64,000 nt of DNA from Streptomyces sp. ATexAB-D23 (GTDB lineage: Bacteria; Actinomycetota; Actinomycetes; Streptomycetales; Streptomycetaceae): contig NZ_KB892011.1 in NCBI RefSeq assembly GCF_000373645.1, positions 82,869 to 146,868 of the forward strand. Direction: 5' to 3'. The stretch's first letter is position 1. Every line of letters begins with the position of its first letter. Positions 9,043-17,792 of this stretch are shown piece by piece. The notes under the pieces are model-generated. The model worked only from the letters and a program-made list of their open reading frames with translations, had not been told where the DNA came from and did no database searches. Position numbers and translations under genes: made by a program.

Positions 9043-9103
9043 CGGCCCCGCGCTCCGCCGCGCCCTCACCTTCACCCTTTCTCACCGTCACAGGCAGGCA
9101 TCG

Positions 9104-10696
9104 ATGACCGAGCTGTACCCCTTCACGCCCTCCGGTCCGACCCGGCGCTCCACCCTGCGCGCCGCAGGCGGCGGCGCCCTGCTCCTCGGACTGGGTCTTG
9201 CGGGCTGCCGTTCGGCCGTGTCCGACACCTCGTCCAGCCCGCAGGGCGCGAGCGCCGCACCCCACCGCGGCGGCGTGCTGAACGTCGCCGTCAACGCCGA
9301 CTTCACGCCGGCCCTCCTGTTCGCCCAGAGCGGCCAGTCGCTCCAGCAACGGCTGATCTACAACACCCTCACCCGCTACGACGACGACCTCCGCCCGAAA
9401 CCCGAGCTCGCCACCTCCTGGACGTATGCCAAGGACGGCCGCAGCATCACGCTGCGGCTGCGTGAGGACGTGACCTTCCACAACGGGCGCGAGTTCACCG
9501 CCGACGACGTCGTATTCGCCGTGAAGAACCTTCAGAACCCGGTGCGAGCAGCCCAGTTGCGCAGCACGGCGGCCACGATCACCGGGTTCGAGAAGCGCGG
9601 CGACCACGAACTGGTCCTCAAGCTGGCCCACCCGGTCAACAACCTCTTCGACCTGTTCGAGTTCATGATCATCACGGACCCGGAGAGCGTCGAGGACGCC
9701 GTCGCCGGGAAGAAGTTCATCGGAACCGGCCCGTTCGAGCTGAAGAAGTGGAGCCCCGGCTCCGGCCTGAGCCTCACCCGCAACGACGCGTACTGGCAGC
9801 CCGGACGCCCCTACCTCGACGGGGTCGAGCTACGGGTGATAGCCCAGGCCGACGCGCTGATCTCGTCGTTGCGCTCCGGTCAGTCCCAGCTCTCCTTCGA
9901 CGTCCCCGGCAAGAGCATCGGCGTCGTCAAGGGTGAATCCGGCCTCACCATCAGCGACTACGACACCGGCGCCGGAGCCATCTACCTCGGCGTCAACACC
10001 ACCGTCGCCCCGCTGAACGACCGGACCGTCCGCCAGGCACTCGCCCGGGCCGTCGACCGCGACCGGCTGGTCGCCCAGACCCTCGGCGGCTACGGTCTCG
10101 CCTCCGCCGCGCCCTGGCCCAAGTCCTCGCCGGCCTTCACCGAGGCCCACCGCACCCACTACACCCACGACCCCGCGAAGGCGCGGGCGCTCCTGAAGTC
10201 CGCCGGGCACAGCAGGCTCGACCTTCCGATGCTGCACATCGCGCTGCCCGGAGAAACGGCGATCGCCGAGTCCATCCAGTACGACCTGAAGCAGATCGGC
10301 GTCCACGTCACGCTCCAGCCCACCGACGGGGCCACCGCGCAGAAGAAACTGATCTCGCAGGGCATGCCGGCCCTGTGGTCCATGGGACACGGATTCGCCC
10401 AGGTGCAGCCCTCCACCCTCGCCGTGAGCGCGTACCCCTTCAACGAGGCGAAGAACACCTCCAGATACCGCTCCGCCGAGTACACCGAGGTCGTGCAGGA
10501 GGCCTGGACGAAGCCGGAGACCGACACGGCCGCCGCCAACGCCCTGCACGAGAAGATCTCCTCCATCCTCCTGGACGAGGCGTTCCTCATCGACCTCGTC
10601 GTGCGCGGGCAGCTCCAGGTCTCCGCCGCCCGGCTGCACGGCGTGACGCTCAACAAGTTCTCCTACCTCAACCTCGACAACGCCTACCTGGTGTGA
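9104..10696 (+). CDS. ABC transporter substrate-binding lipoprotein (SBP family 5)
   Basis: 530 residues. The N-terminus has a twin arginine (R14-R15) before a hydrophobic run and the lipobox L-A-G-C35, indicating export by Tat and lipid anchoring to the membrane. The rest is a family-5 oligopeptide/nickel-type binding protein (NPVRAAQLRSTAATITGFEK, GTGPFELKKWSPG, QALARAVDRDRL). First structural gene after the leader peptide, followed after one base by two permeases and a double ATPase. Context with FGE and sulfatases argues for sulfate esters or sulfated glycoconjugates as ligand, rather than peptides. Ligand specificity is inference. Confidence 0.88.
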   Translation: MTELYPFTPSGPTRRSTLRAAGGGALLLGLGLAGCRSAVSDTSSSPQGASAAPHRGGVLNVAVNADFTPALLFAQSGQSLQQRLIYNTLTRYDDDLRPKPELATSWTYAKDGRSITLRLREDVTFHNGREFTADDVVFAVKNLQNPVRAAQLRSTAATITGFEKRGDHELVLKLAHPVNNLFDLFEFMIITDPESVEDAVAGKKFIGTGPFELKKWSPGSGLSLTRNDAYWQPGRPYLDGVELRVIAQADALISSLRSGQSQLSFDVPGKSIGVVKGESGLTISDYDTGAGAIYLGVNTTVAPLNDRTVRQALARAVDRDRLVAQTLGGYGLASAAPWPKSSPAFTEAHRTHYTHDPAKARALLKSAGHSRLDLPMLHIALPGETAIAESIQYDLKQIGVHVTLQPTDGATAQKKLISQGMPALWSMGHGFAQVQPSTLAVSAYPFNEAKNTSRYRSAEYTEVVQEAWTKPETDTAAANALHEKISSILLDEAFLIDLVVRGQLQVSAARLHGVTLNKFSYLNLDNAYLV

Positions 10697-10697
10697 C

Positions 10698-11642
10698 ATG
10701 CGCAGCTACCTGATCCGGCGGCTGCCGTCCGCCCTCCTCGTCCTGCTCGCCGCCTCCTTCCTGATCTTCACCATCCTCCGGCTGGTCCCCGGCGACCCCG
10801 CCACGACACTCGCCGGGCCCGACGCGGACGCGGCGACCGTCGCCGCGATCCGTGACCGGCTCGGCCTCGACGCACCCCTGCTCACCCAGTACGCCCACTG
10901 GATCGGCTCGCTCCTGACGGGCGACCTCGGACCCTCGTACGCCATCGGCGGACAGACCGCCGACCTCATCGGCGACTGCCTCGGCGCCACCACCGAACTG
11001 ACCGTGGCCGCCCTCGTGTTCGTGATCGTGCTCGGCACGGCGTTCGGTGTGCTGGGGGCCACCTCGCGCAGCCGCTGGCTGACGGCCGCCGTCCGCGTGA
11101 TCACCACCGCCGCCCTGGCCGTACCGCCCTTCGTCAGCGGGGTCCTGCTCGTCCTGCTCTTCGCCGTCGCCCTCCCGGTGCTCCCGCCGGGCGGCCGGGT
11201 CGCCTTCCTGACCGCCCCCGACCTCGCCGTCCAGTACCTGGTGCTGCCCGCGCTCTGCCTGGCGCTGCCCAGCGCCGCCGTACTGGGCCGCTACCTCAAG
11301 GACGGCATCGAACGCGGCCTCGCCGAGGACTACATCCGCACCGCCACCGCCGCCGGAATCGCCCCGCGCCGGCTGCTGTGGCGCCACACCCTGCCCAACG
11401 CCCTCCCGCCCGTCGTCACCCTGCTCGGCATGCAGGTGGGCAACCTGCTCGGCGGAGCCGTACTCGTCGAGGCGATCTTCGCCTGGCCCGGCCTCGGTCA
11501 GCTCGCCGAGCAGGGACTCCAGCGCCGCGACTACCCGGTCGTCCAGGACCTCCTGCTGCTCCTGGTCGCCGTCTTCGTCCTCGTCCAGCTGCTCACCGAC
11601 CTCGTCCACGCCTGGCTCGACCCCCGGATCAGGTGGGAGTGA
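10698..11642 (+). CDS. DppB/OppB-type ABC permease
   Basis: 314 residues with about six membrane helices and the typical N-terminus (MRSYLIRRLPSALLVLLAASFLIFTILRLVPGDP). The EAA cytoplasmic loop is seen in DYIRTATAAGIAPRRLLWRHTLPNAL, followed by GGAVLVEAIFAWPGLG. It forms the membrane channel with the next gene. Only one base separates it from the binding protein. The next reading frame begins within about 6 nt of its stop. Confidence 0.9.
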   Translation: MRSYLIRRLPSALLVLLAASFLIFTILRLVPGDPATTLAGPDADAATVAAIRDRLGLDAPLLTQYAHWIGSLLTGDLGPSYAIGGQTADLIGDCLGATTELTVAALVFVIVLGTAFGVLGATSRSRWLTAAVRVITTAALAVPPFVSGVLLVLLFAVALPVLPPGGRVAFLTAPDLAVQYLVLPALCLALPSAAVLGRYLKDGIERGLAEDYIRTATAAGIAPRRLLWRHTLPNALPPVVTLLGMQVGNLLGGAVLVEAIFAWPGLGQLAEQGLQRRDYPVVQDLLLLLVAVFVLVQLLTDLVHAWLDPRIRWE

Positions 11643-11647
11643 CCCTG

Positions 11648-12535
11648 ATGACCCCGACGACCGACCTCCTCACCGCCGCCCCGCCCCCGGCCGCCCGCAA
11701 GGCACGCCGCCCGGCCCGCAACCGCCACCCCTACCGCAGCGCCCTGTCCACCGCCCGCGCCCGCACCGGCCTGGTCCTCGTCGGCGCGGTGGTCCTCGCC
11801 GGGCTGCTCGCCCCGCTCATCGCCGGACACGGGCCCACCGACCAGAGCGGCCAGAGCCTCGCCGCCCTCGGCACCCCCGGGCACCCACTGGGCACCGACG
11901 ACCTCGGCCGGGACCTGCTCAGCCGGGTCCTGTACGGCATCCGCGCCGACCTCGGCATCATCGCGCTCGCCGTGCCGACGGGGGCCGCGCTCGGCTGCCT
12001 GTTCGCCCTCGTCGCCGCCGCCCACCCGGTGGCCGACGTCGTCGTGCAGCGGGTCTTCGACCTGCTCCTCGCCTTCCCCGGCCTGATCCTGGCGCTCGCC
12101 GTCACCGCGATCCTGGGCCCGGGACGCATCCCCGTCATCCTCGTCATCGCGCTCGCCGAGGTCCCCGTGTTCGGCCGGCTGCTGCGCAGCGGGGTCCTGG
12201 TCCAGCGGGAACGCGAGTACGTCACCGCCGCCCGAGTCGGCGGGAGTTCGGCCCCCAGGCTGCTCGTCCGGCACATTCTGCCCAACGCGGCCGACCCGCT
12301 CGTCGTGCAGATCGCCGTCTCGCTGACCGTCGCCGTCTTCATCGAGGGAGCGATGAGCTTCCTCGGCGTCGGCGTACGGCCACCGGAACCCACCCTGGGA
12401 GCCGTCCTCAGCCAGTCCATGCCCTACCTCGCCCAGTCACCCCACTTCGCCGCGGGTCCCTTGATCACGGTGACCGCGCTCGTCCTCGGACTCTCGCTCG
12501 TCGCCGAGGCGCTCAACCGGGAGGTACGCCGATGA
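11648..12535 (+). CDS. DppC/OppC-type ABC permease
   Basis: 295 residues. A charged N-terminal tail precedes the OppC-type first helix. LGTDDLGRDLLSRVLYGIRADL is the family signature and REYVTAARVGGSSAPRLL is the EAA loop. ATG at 11648 has GGTGGGAG at suitable distance; a GTG at 11639 overlapping the previous stop (GTGA) is an alternative start. Partner of the preceding permease. The stop overlaps the ATG of the ATPase gene, so the operon is tightly coupled. Confidence 0.9.
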   Translation: MTPTTDLLTAAPPPAARKARRPARNRHPYRSALSTARARTGLVLVGAVVLAGLLAPLIAGHGPTDQSGQSLAALGTPGHPLGTDDLGRDLLSRVLYGIRADLGIIALAVPTGAALGCLFALVAAAHPVADVVVQRVFDLLLAFPGLILALAVTAILGPGRIPVILVIALAEVPVFGRLLRSGVLVQREREYVTAARVGGSSAPRLLVRHILPNAADPLVVQIAVSLTVAVFIEGAMSFLGVGVRPPEPTLGAVLSQSMPYLAQSPHFAAGPLITVTALVLGLSLVAEALNREVRR

Positions 12536-14388
12536 CCGCCCAGGAACTGCTGGAGGTCCGTGACCTCGGCATCGAGTTCACCGCCCCCGACGGGTCGCCG
12601 CTGCGCGCCGTGCGCGGCCTCTCGTTCACCCTGCGCCGGGGGGAGACCCTGGCCGTCGTCGGCGAGTCCGGCTCCGGCAAGTCGACCACCGCGCTCGCCC
12701 TGACGCGGATGCTGCCTGGCACCGGCCGCATCACCACCGGCACCGTCCGTCTGGCGGGCCGGGACCTGGCCGCCGCCGGGGACGAGGAGCTGCGGGCGGT
12801 GCGCGGCGCCCGCATCGGCATGATCTTCCAGGACCCGATGACCGCCCTCAACCCCGTCCTCACGGCGGGCCGCCACATCGAGGAGGTCCTCCGCGCCCAC
12901 GGCAACCGCGACAGGGCCGCCCGCCGCGCCCGCGCCGTCGAACTCCTGGACCGGGTCGGCATCCCCGAGCCGCACCGCCGCGCCGGCGACTACCCGCACC
13001 AGTTCTCCGGCGGCCAGCGTCAGCGCGTCCTCATCGCCATGGCCCTCGCCGGCGAACCCGACATCCTCCTCGCCGACGAACCCACCACCGCACTGGACGC
13101 CACCGTCCAGGACCAGATCCTCACCCTCCTCGCCGACCTCAACCGCGAGACCGGCACCGCGCTCGTCCTCATCACGCACAACATGGGCGTCGTCGCCCGC
13201 GCCTGCGAACGCGTCCTCGTCATGTACGGCGGCACCGTCGTGGAGGACGGCCCCACCGCCGAGGTGCTCACCCGCCCCCGCCACCCCTACACCGCGGGCC
13301 TCCTGGCCGCCGTACCCCGCCTCGCCACCCCCTCCGGCACCCGCCTCACCGGCATCCCCGGCAGCCCGCCCGACCTGACCCTGCTCGGTGACGGCTGCGC
13401 CTTCGCCGACCGCTGCACCCTCGTCGAGGACCGCTGCCGCACCGCCACCCCGCCCCTCGCACGGGTGGCGGCGGACGTACGGGTGGCCTGCCTGCCCGCC
13501 GCCGGACGCACCGGACCCCTGCCCGCCCCCGCCCCGCCCGCCCCCATCGACCGCCCCGTACCCGGCGCGGTCGTCCTGGAGGCGGACGGCCTGACCAAGA
13601 CCTACGGGGGCCGCGGCTCCCGCAGGCGCGGGGCACCGGCACTCGACGGGGTGTCGCTGACCCTCGCGCAGGGCGAGACCCTGGGCATCGTCGGCGAGTC
13701 CGGCTCCGGCAAGTCGACCCTGGCCCGGGTGCTGGCCCACGCCCACAGCGCGGACGGCGGCACCCTGCGACTGCGCGGCGAGGACATCACCCGGCCCTCC
13801 CGGCGGGCGCTGCACACGGTGCGCCGGCAGATCCAGATGGTGTTCCAGGACCCCTACGCCTCGCTCAACCCCCGCCTGACGGTGGGCGAGATCGTCGCCG
13901 AACCCCTGATCGCCTTCGGCCTCGGGGACCGGGACTCCCGCCGGGCGCGCGTCGCGGAACTCCTCGAACTGGCCGGCCTCGACCCCGCCGTCGCCGCCCG
14001 GCACCCCCGCTCCTTCTCCGGCGGTCAGCGCCAGCGCATCGGCATCGCCCGCGCCCTCGCCCCCGAACCCTCCGTCCTCATCTGCGACGAACCCGTCTCC
14101 GCGCTCGACGTCTCCGTGCAGGCACAGATCGTCGGCCTGCTCACCGACCTCCAGCGCGACCTGGGCCTGTCCCTCGTCTTCATCGCCCACGACCTCGCGG
14201 TCGTCCGGCAGGTCAGCCACCGCATCGCCGTCATGCACCGGGGCCGCGTCGTGGAGACCGGCAGCGCCGACGAGGTCTGCGAGCACCCCCGTGACCCGTA
14301 CACCCGCGCCCTGCTCGCGGCGGCGCCCGAACCCGTACCCCCGGCCCCCCGTGCCGAGCACGCCGAGAAGACGGGAGCCCTCGCATGA
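12532..14388 (+). CDS. fused DppD-DppF ABC ATPase
   Basis: 618 residues holding two complete ATPase domains, as in GsiA-type proteins. Domain 1 has GESGSGKST (near residue 45), FSGGQRQRV and ILLADEPTTALD; domain 2 has GESGSGKST (near 390), FSGGQRQRIGIARAL and ICDEPVSALD. After domain 1 there is an oligopeptide-transporter Cys motif (CAFADRCTLVEDRC), typical of the DppD/OppD C-terminal extension. Energises import by the two permeases. Start ATGA overlaps the permease stop; its stop ATGA overlaps the start of the FGE gene. Fusion of the two ATPases removes the need for separate DppD and DppF proteins. Confidence 0.92.
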   Translation: MTAQELLEVRDLGIEFTAPDGSPLRAVRGLSFTLRRGETLAVVGESGSGKSTTALALTRMLPGTGRITTGTVRLAGRDLAAAGDEELRAVRGARIGMIFQDPMTALNPVLTAGRHIEEVLRAHGNRDRAARRARAVELLDRVGIPEPHRRAGDYPHQFSGGQRQRVLIAMALAGEPDILLADEPTTALDATVQDQILTLLADLNRETGTALVLITHNMGVVARACERVLVMYGGTVVEDGPTAEVLTRPRHPYTAGLLAAVPRLATPSGTRLTGIPGSPPDLTLLGDGCAFADRCTLVEDRCRTATPPLARVAADVRVACLPAAGRTGPLPAPAPPAPIDRPVPGAVVLEADGLTKTYGGRGSRRRGAPALDGVSLTLAQGETLGIVGESGSGKSTLARVLAHAHSADGGTLRLRGEDITRPSRRALHTVRRQIQMVFQDPYASLNPRLTVGEIVAEPLIAFGLGDRDSRRARVAELLELAGLDPAVAARHPRSFSGGQRQRIGIARALAPEPSVLICDEPVSALDVSVQAQIVGLLTDLQRDLGLSLVFIAHDLAVVRQVSHRIAVMHRGRVVETGSADEVCEHPRDPYTRALLAAAPEPVPPAPRAEHAEKTGALA

Positions 14389-15322
14389 ACGCGTGCTGCA
14401 CACCGGGCCGCCCGTGCGCCGGCGTACTGCCCCTGCCGTCGGTGCGCCGGACCGCCCCGCCGCCGGCCGTGGCCCACCGGCGGATGGCCGAACTGCCCGG
14501 CGGGGTCTTCCGGATGGGCGACGCCTTCGGCGAGGGCTACCCCGCCGACCGCGAGGGCCCGGTGCGCGAGGTGACCGTGGCCCCCTTCGCCATCGACACC
14601 GCCGCCGTCAGCAACGCCGACTGGGCCCGCTTCGCCGACGCCACCGGCTACCGCACCGACGCCGAACGGTACGGCAGCTCCTACGTGTTCCACCTGCTCC
14701 TCGCCCCGGCCGCCACGCGCCACGTCATCGGGCAGGTGCCCGGCGCGCCCTGGTGGCTCGGCGTCGAGGGCGCCAACTGGAGCGCCCCCGGCGGGCCCGG
14801 CTCCTCGGCCGGGCCGACCACCCCGTCGTCCACATCTCCCACGACGACGCCCGCGCCTACTGCGACTGGGCAGGGCTGCGCCTGCCCACCGAGGCCGAGT
14901 GGGAGTACGCCGCCCGCGGCGGACTCGACGGCGCCCGCTACCCGTGGGGCGACGAACTCACCCCCGGCGGACGCGAGATGTGCAACATCTGGCGCGGCGC
15001 CTTCCCGCACCGCTCCGAGCGGCCCGGCGGCCGTACCGGCACGGTGCCCGTCACCGCGTACGCCCCCAACGGCCACGGCCTCCACAACACCTCGGGCAAC
15101 GTCTGGGAGTGGTGCGCCGACGCCTTCGGACCCGGCGAACGCGTCATCCGCGGCGGCTCCTACCTGTGCCACGCCTCGTACTGCAACCGCTACCGCGTCG
15201 CCGCACGCTCCCACAACACCCCCGACTCCTCCACCGGCCACGGCGGCTTCCGCTGCGCCCGCGACCTCACCCCGCGCCTTCCCCCGCCCGCCCCGACCCA
15301 CGACGGAGCCTCCCGCCGATGA
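14385..15322 (+). pseudogene. formylglycine-generating enzyme (FGE), interrupted by a one-base frameshift
   Basis: Two frames together give one FGE of about 312 residues. Frame 1 from the ATG at 14385 runs to about 14800 (LPGGVFRMGDAFGEGYPADRE, GAPWWLGVEGANWSAPGG). The rest lies in the -1-shifted frame from about 14800 to 15322 (GRADHPVVHISHDDARAYC, LRLPTEAEWEYAARGG). The whole is 938 nt, one short of a multiple of three, so a single base is missing near 14790-14812 in a GC-rich run. The C-terminus keeps the catalytic pair in GGSYLCHASYCNRYR. FGE oxidises the Cys of C-x-P-x-R in nascent sulfatases. Either a sequencing slip or a true mutation; the perfect ATGA couplings on both sides favour a gene recently or actually intact. 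Confidence 0.85.
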
Positions 15323-17634
15323 CCACCAGCACCCGCCGCGACCCCTACGACGGCTTCCCCGGCCGCATCGGCCGCACCTTCGCCGCCTCCGAACCGGCCT
15401 GGCCGGCCGCCCGCACCCCGGGCGAGAAGGCCCCCAACATCGTCGTCGTCCTCATCGACGACATGGGCTACAGCGACATCGGCCCCTTCGGCTCCGAGAT
15501 CGAGACGCCCACCCTGGACGCCCTGGCCGAGGACGGCGTACGCCTGAGCAACTACCACACCATGCCGCTGTGCTCCCCGGCCCGCGCGGCCCTCCTCACC
15601 GGCCTCAATCCGCACCGCGTCGGCTACGCCATGGTCGCCAACTCCGACCCCGGCTTCCCCGGCTACGGAATGGAGATCGCCGACGACATCCCCACCCTCG
15701 CCGAACTCCTCCACGACACCGGCTACGCCACCTACGCCGTCGGCAAATGGCACCTGGTCCGCGACTCCGCCTCCAACGCCGCCGACGACCGCGACAACTG
15801 GCCGCTGCGTAAGGGATTCGACCAGTACTACGGCGTCCTGGAGGGACTGACCAGCCTCTTCCACCCGCACCAGCTCGTCCGCGACAACAGCCCGCTGGAC
15901 ATCGACGAGTTCCCCGACGACTACTACTACACCGACGACATCACCGACCAGGCCATCTCCATGGTGAAGTCGCTGCGCGCCCACGACCCGGACAAGCCCT
16001 TCTTCCTCTACCTCGCGCACAACGCCGTCCACGGCCCCCTCCAGGCCAAGGACGAGGACATAGCCCGCCACCGCGGACGCTACGACGAGGGCTGGGACGT
16101 GCTGCGCGAGCGCCGCTTCGCCGCCCAGCTCGCCGACGGCCTCTTCCCGCCCGGTACCGAACTGCCCGAACGCAACAGCGAGGCCGGGCTCGACGTGCCC
16201 GCCTGGGACAGCCTCACCGAGGAGCAACAGCGGCTGTACGCCCGCTACATGGAGGTGTACGCGGCCCTGGTCGACAACATCGACCAGAACCTCGGCCGGC
16301 TCACCGCCACCCTCGACGCCCTCGGCGAACTCGACAACACCATCATCGTCTTCACCTCCGACAACGGAGGCACCGGCGAGGGCGGCGCGGAAGGCACCCG
16401 CTCCTACTTCAGCCGCTTCGTCCACCACCCCGCCCTGCCCGGCGACTGGACCCCCGACGTCGACCGCGACCCCGGACTCATCGGCGGGCCGCGCAGCCTG
16501 GTGCACTACCCGCGCGGCTGGGGCATGGCCTCCAACACGCCCTTCCGCCTCTACAAGGGCCACACCTACGCGGGCGGCGTCCGCGTGCCCTTCGTACTGT
16601 CGTGGCCGAGGGGCACCCGCGAGGGCCGGCTCGCCCCCGGGCTGCGCCCGCAGTACCAGTACGTCACCGACATCGCGCCGACCCTGCTGGAGCTGGCCGG
16701 CCTGGAGCGCCCGGAACAGCGGCGCGGCGTCACACTCCAGGAGCCGGACGGCGCCAGCCTCGCGCCCGTGCTCGCCGACCCGGAACACGCCTCCACCCAC
16801 CCCGAGCAGTACTGCGAGATGACCGGCAACCGCAGCTACTACCGGGACGGCCGCAAACTCGTCACCCTTCACCGGCCCGGCGCGCCCTACGACGACTCCG
16901 AGTGGGCGCTCTACGACATCAGGACCGACCCCACCGAGATCCACGACCTGGCAGCCCAGCAGCCCGGCCTCGTCAAGGAACTCTCCGCCGCCTGGGAGCA
17001 GGCCGCCTGGCGCAACGGCGTCTTCCCGCTCCCCGACGGCAGCGGGGCACTCGCCCGGCGCAACCCTGCCGAGCAGCGCCTCACACGCCCGCTGACCCTG
17101 CTGCCCGGCACCCCGGAGCTGGAGCGCTACCGCTCCTCGCGGCTGGTCGCCCTGCGCTCCTTCGAGATCGCCGTCGCGATCGAGGAGACGGGGGAGGGGG
17201 TGCTCGTCTCGCACGGCGACCAGGGCGGCGGCTACAGCCTGTACGTCGAGGACGGCCGCCTGCACTTCGCGTACAACGAGTACGGCGTGCTCCACGAGAG
17301 CGACGCCGGGCCCCTGGCGCCCGGTGAGCACCTCGTCGTCCTCGCGGCAACGGCGCGGACGGGGCTGCGCTGGAGCTTCGCGGTCGGTGTCGACGGCGAG
17401 GAGCGGGCAACCCCGCCGAGCGTCCACCAGCTCATCGGGATGGCCCCCTTCCAGGGCATCAGCGTCGGCGTCGACCGCAAGTCCCCCGTCTCCTGGCCAC
17501 TGTTCGAACGCCACCGCTCCTTCCGCTACCGGGGCCGGCTGCGGTCGGTGACCTACACCCCCGGTGAGCCGGGTCCCGACTCCCCGGAGGCCGTGGCGGC
17601 GGCGCTGAAGGAGGCGGCGGCCGCCTTCGAGTGA
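15319..17634 (+). CDS. large cytoplasmic arylsulfatase
   Basis: 771 residues. Metal ligands D47-D48 (VVVLIDDMGYSD), maturation motif C85-S-P-A-R-A-A-LLTGLNPH, GKWHL near residue 145, and FTSDNGGTG as the late metal site. About 170 C-terminal residues form a separate beta-rich domain (SRLVALRSFEIAVAIEE onward), as in large Pseudomonas-type arylsulfatases. There is no signal peptide, consistent with FGE-dependent activation in the cytoplasm and hydrolysis of imported sulfate esters to release sulfate. ATG at 15319 overlaps the FGE stop. It ends the operon and is followed by a strong terminator. Natural substrate unknown. Confidence 0.92.
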   Translation: MTTSTRRDPYDGFPGRIGRTFAASEPAWPAARTPGEKAPNIVVVLIDDMGYSDIGPFGSEIETPTLDALAEDGVRLSNYHTMPLCSPARAALLTGLNPHRVGYAMVANSDPGFPGYGMEIADDIPTLAELLHDTGYATYAVGKWHLVRDSASNAADDRDNWPLRKGFDQYYGVLEGLTSLFHPHQLVRDNSPLDIDEFPDDYYYTDDITDQAISMVKSLRAHDPDKPFFLYLAHNAVHGPLQAKDEDIARHRGRYDEGWDVLRERRFAAQLADGLFPPGTELPERNSEAGLDVPAWDSLTEEQQRLYARYMEVYAALVDNIDQNLGRLTATLDALGELDNTIIVFTSDNGGTGEGGAEGTRSYFSRFVHHPALPGDWTPDVDRDPGLIGGPRSLVHYPRGWGMASNTPFRLYKGHTYAGGVRVPFVLSWPRGTREGRLAPGLRPQYQYVTDIAPTLLELAGLERPEQRRGVTLQEPDGASLAPVLADPEHASTHPEQYCEMTGNRSYYRDGRKLVTLHRPGAPYDDSEWALYDIRTDPTEIHDLAAQQPGLVKELSAAWEQAAWRNGVFPLPDGSGALARRNPAEQRLTRPLTLLPGTPELERYRSSRLVALRSFEIAVAIEETGEGVLVSHGDQGGGYSLYVEDGRLHFAYNEYGVLHESDAGPLAPGEHLVVLAATARTGLRWSFAVGVDGEERATPPSVHQLIGMAPFQGISVGVDRKSPVSWPLFERHRSFRYRGRLRSVTYTPGEPGPDSPEAVAAALKEAAAAFE

Positions 17635-17640
17635 GCCCCG

Positions 17641-17675
17641 GCCGGTGCCGGCGGTCCCGGACCGCCGGCACCGAC
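17641..17675 (+). terminator. terminator of sulfate-ester operon
   Basis: A perfect 13-bp stem, CGGTGCCGGCGGT pairing with ACCGCCGGCACCG around a 5-nt loop (17643-17673), starts a few bases after the sulfatase stop. No T-run. Confidence 0.75.
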
Positions 17676-17738
17676 GGCCCGTCCGCCGTACCCGGAGATC
17701 GATTCGCGACGGCACACGGGCAGGTCTAACGTCGATGG

Positions 17739-17758
17739 AGTGAACGATCGCGTTCACT
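17739..17758. promoter_or_regulatory. operator-like dyad before MFS exporter
   Basis: AGTGAACG-atcg-CGTTCACT is an 8-bp inverted repeat, 34 nt before the exporter start. A possible -10 (TCTAAC, 17725-17730) lies just upstream, so the dyad would cover the transcription start, as TetR-type repressor sites do. The cognate regulator is not adjacent. Confidence 0.6.
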
Positions 17759-17792
17759 GACGGCACACGAGCGCCGGCGAACGAACGAACCT

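Noticed and set aside
14790..14812. Programmed ribosomal frameshift in FGE
   Set aside because: No slippery heptamer or downstream stimulatory structure was evident, and FGE genes are not known to use frameshifting; a one-base loss is simpler.
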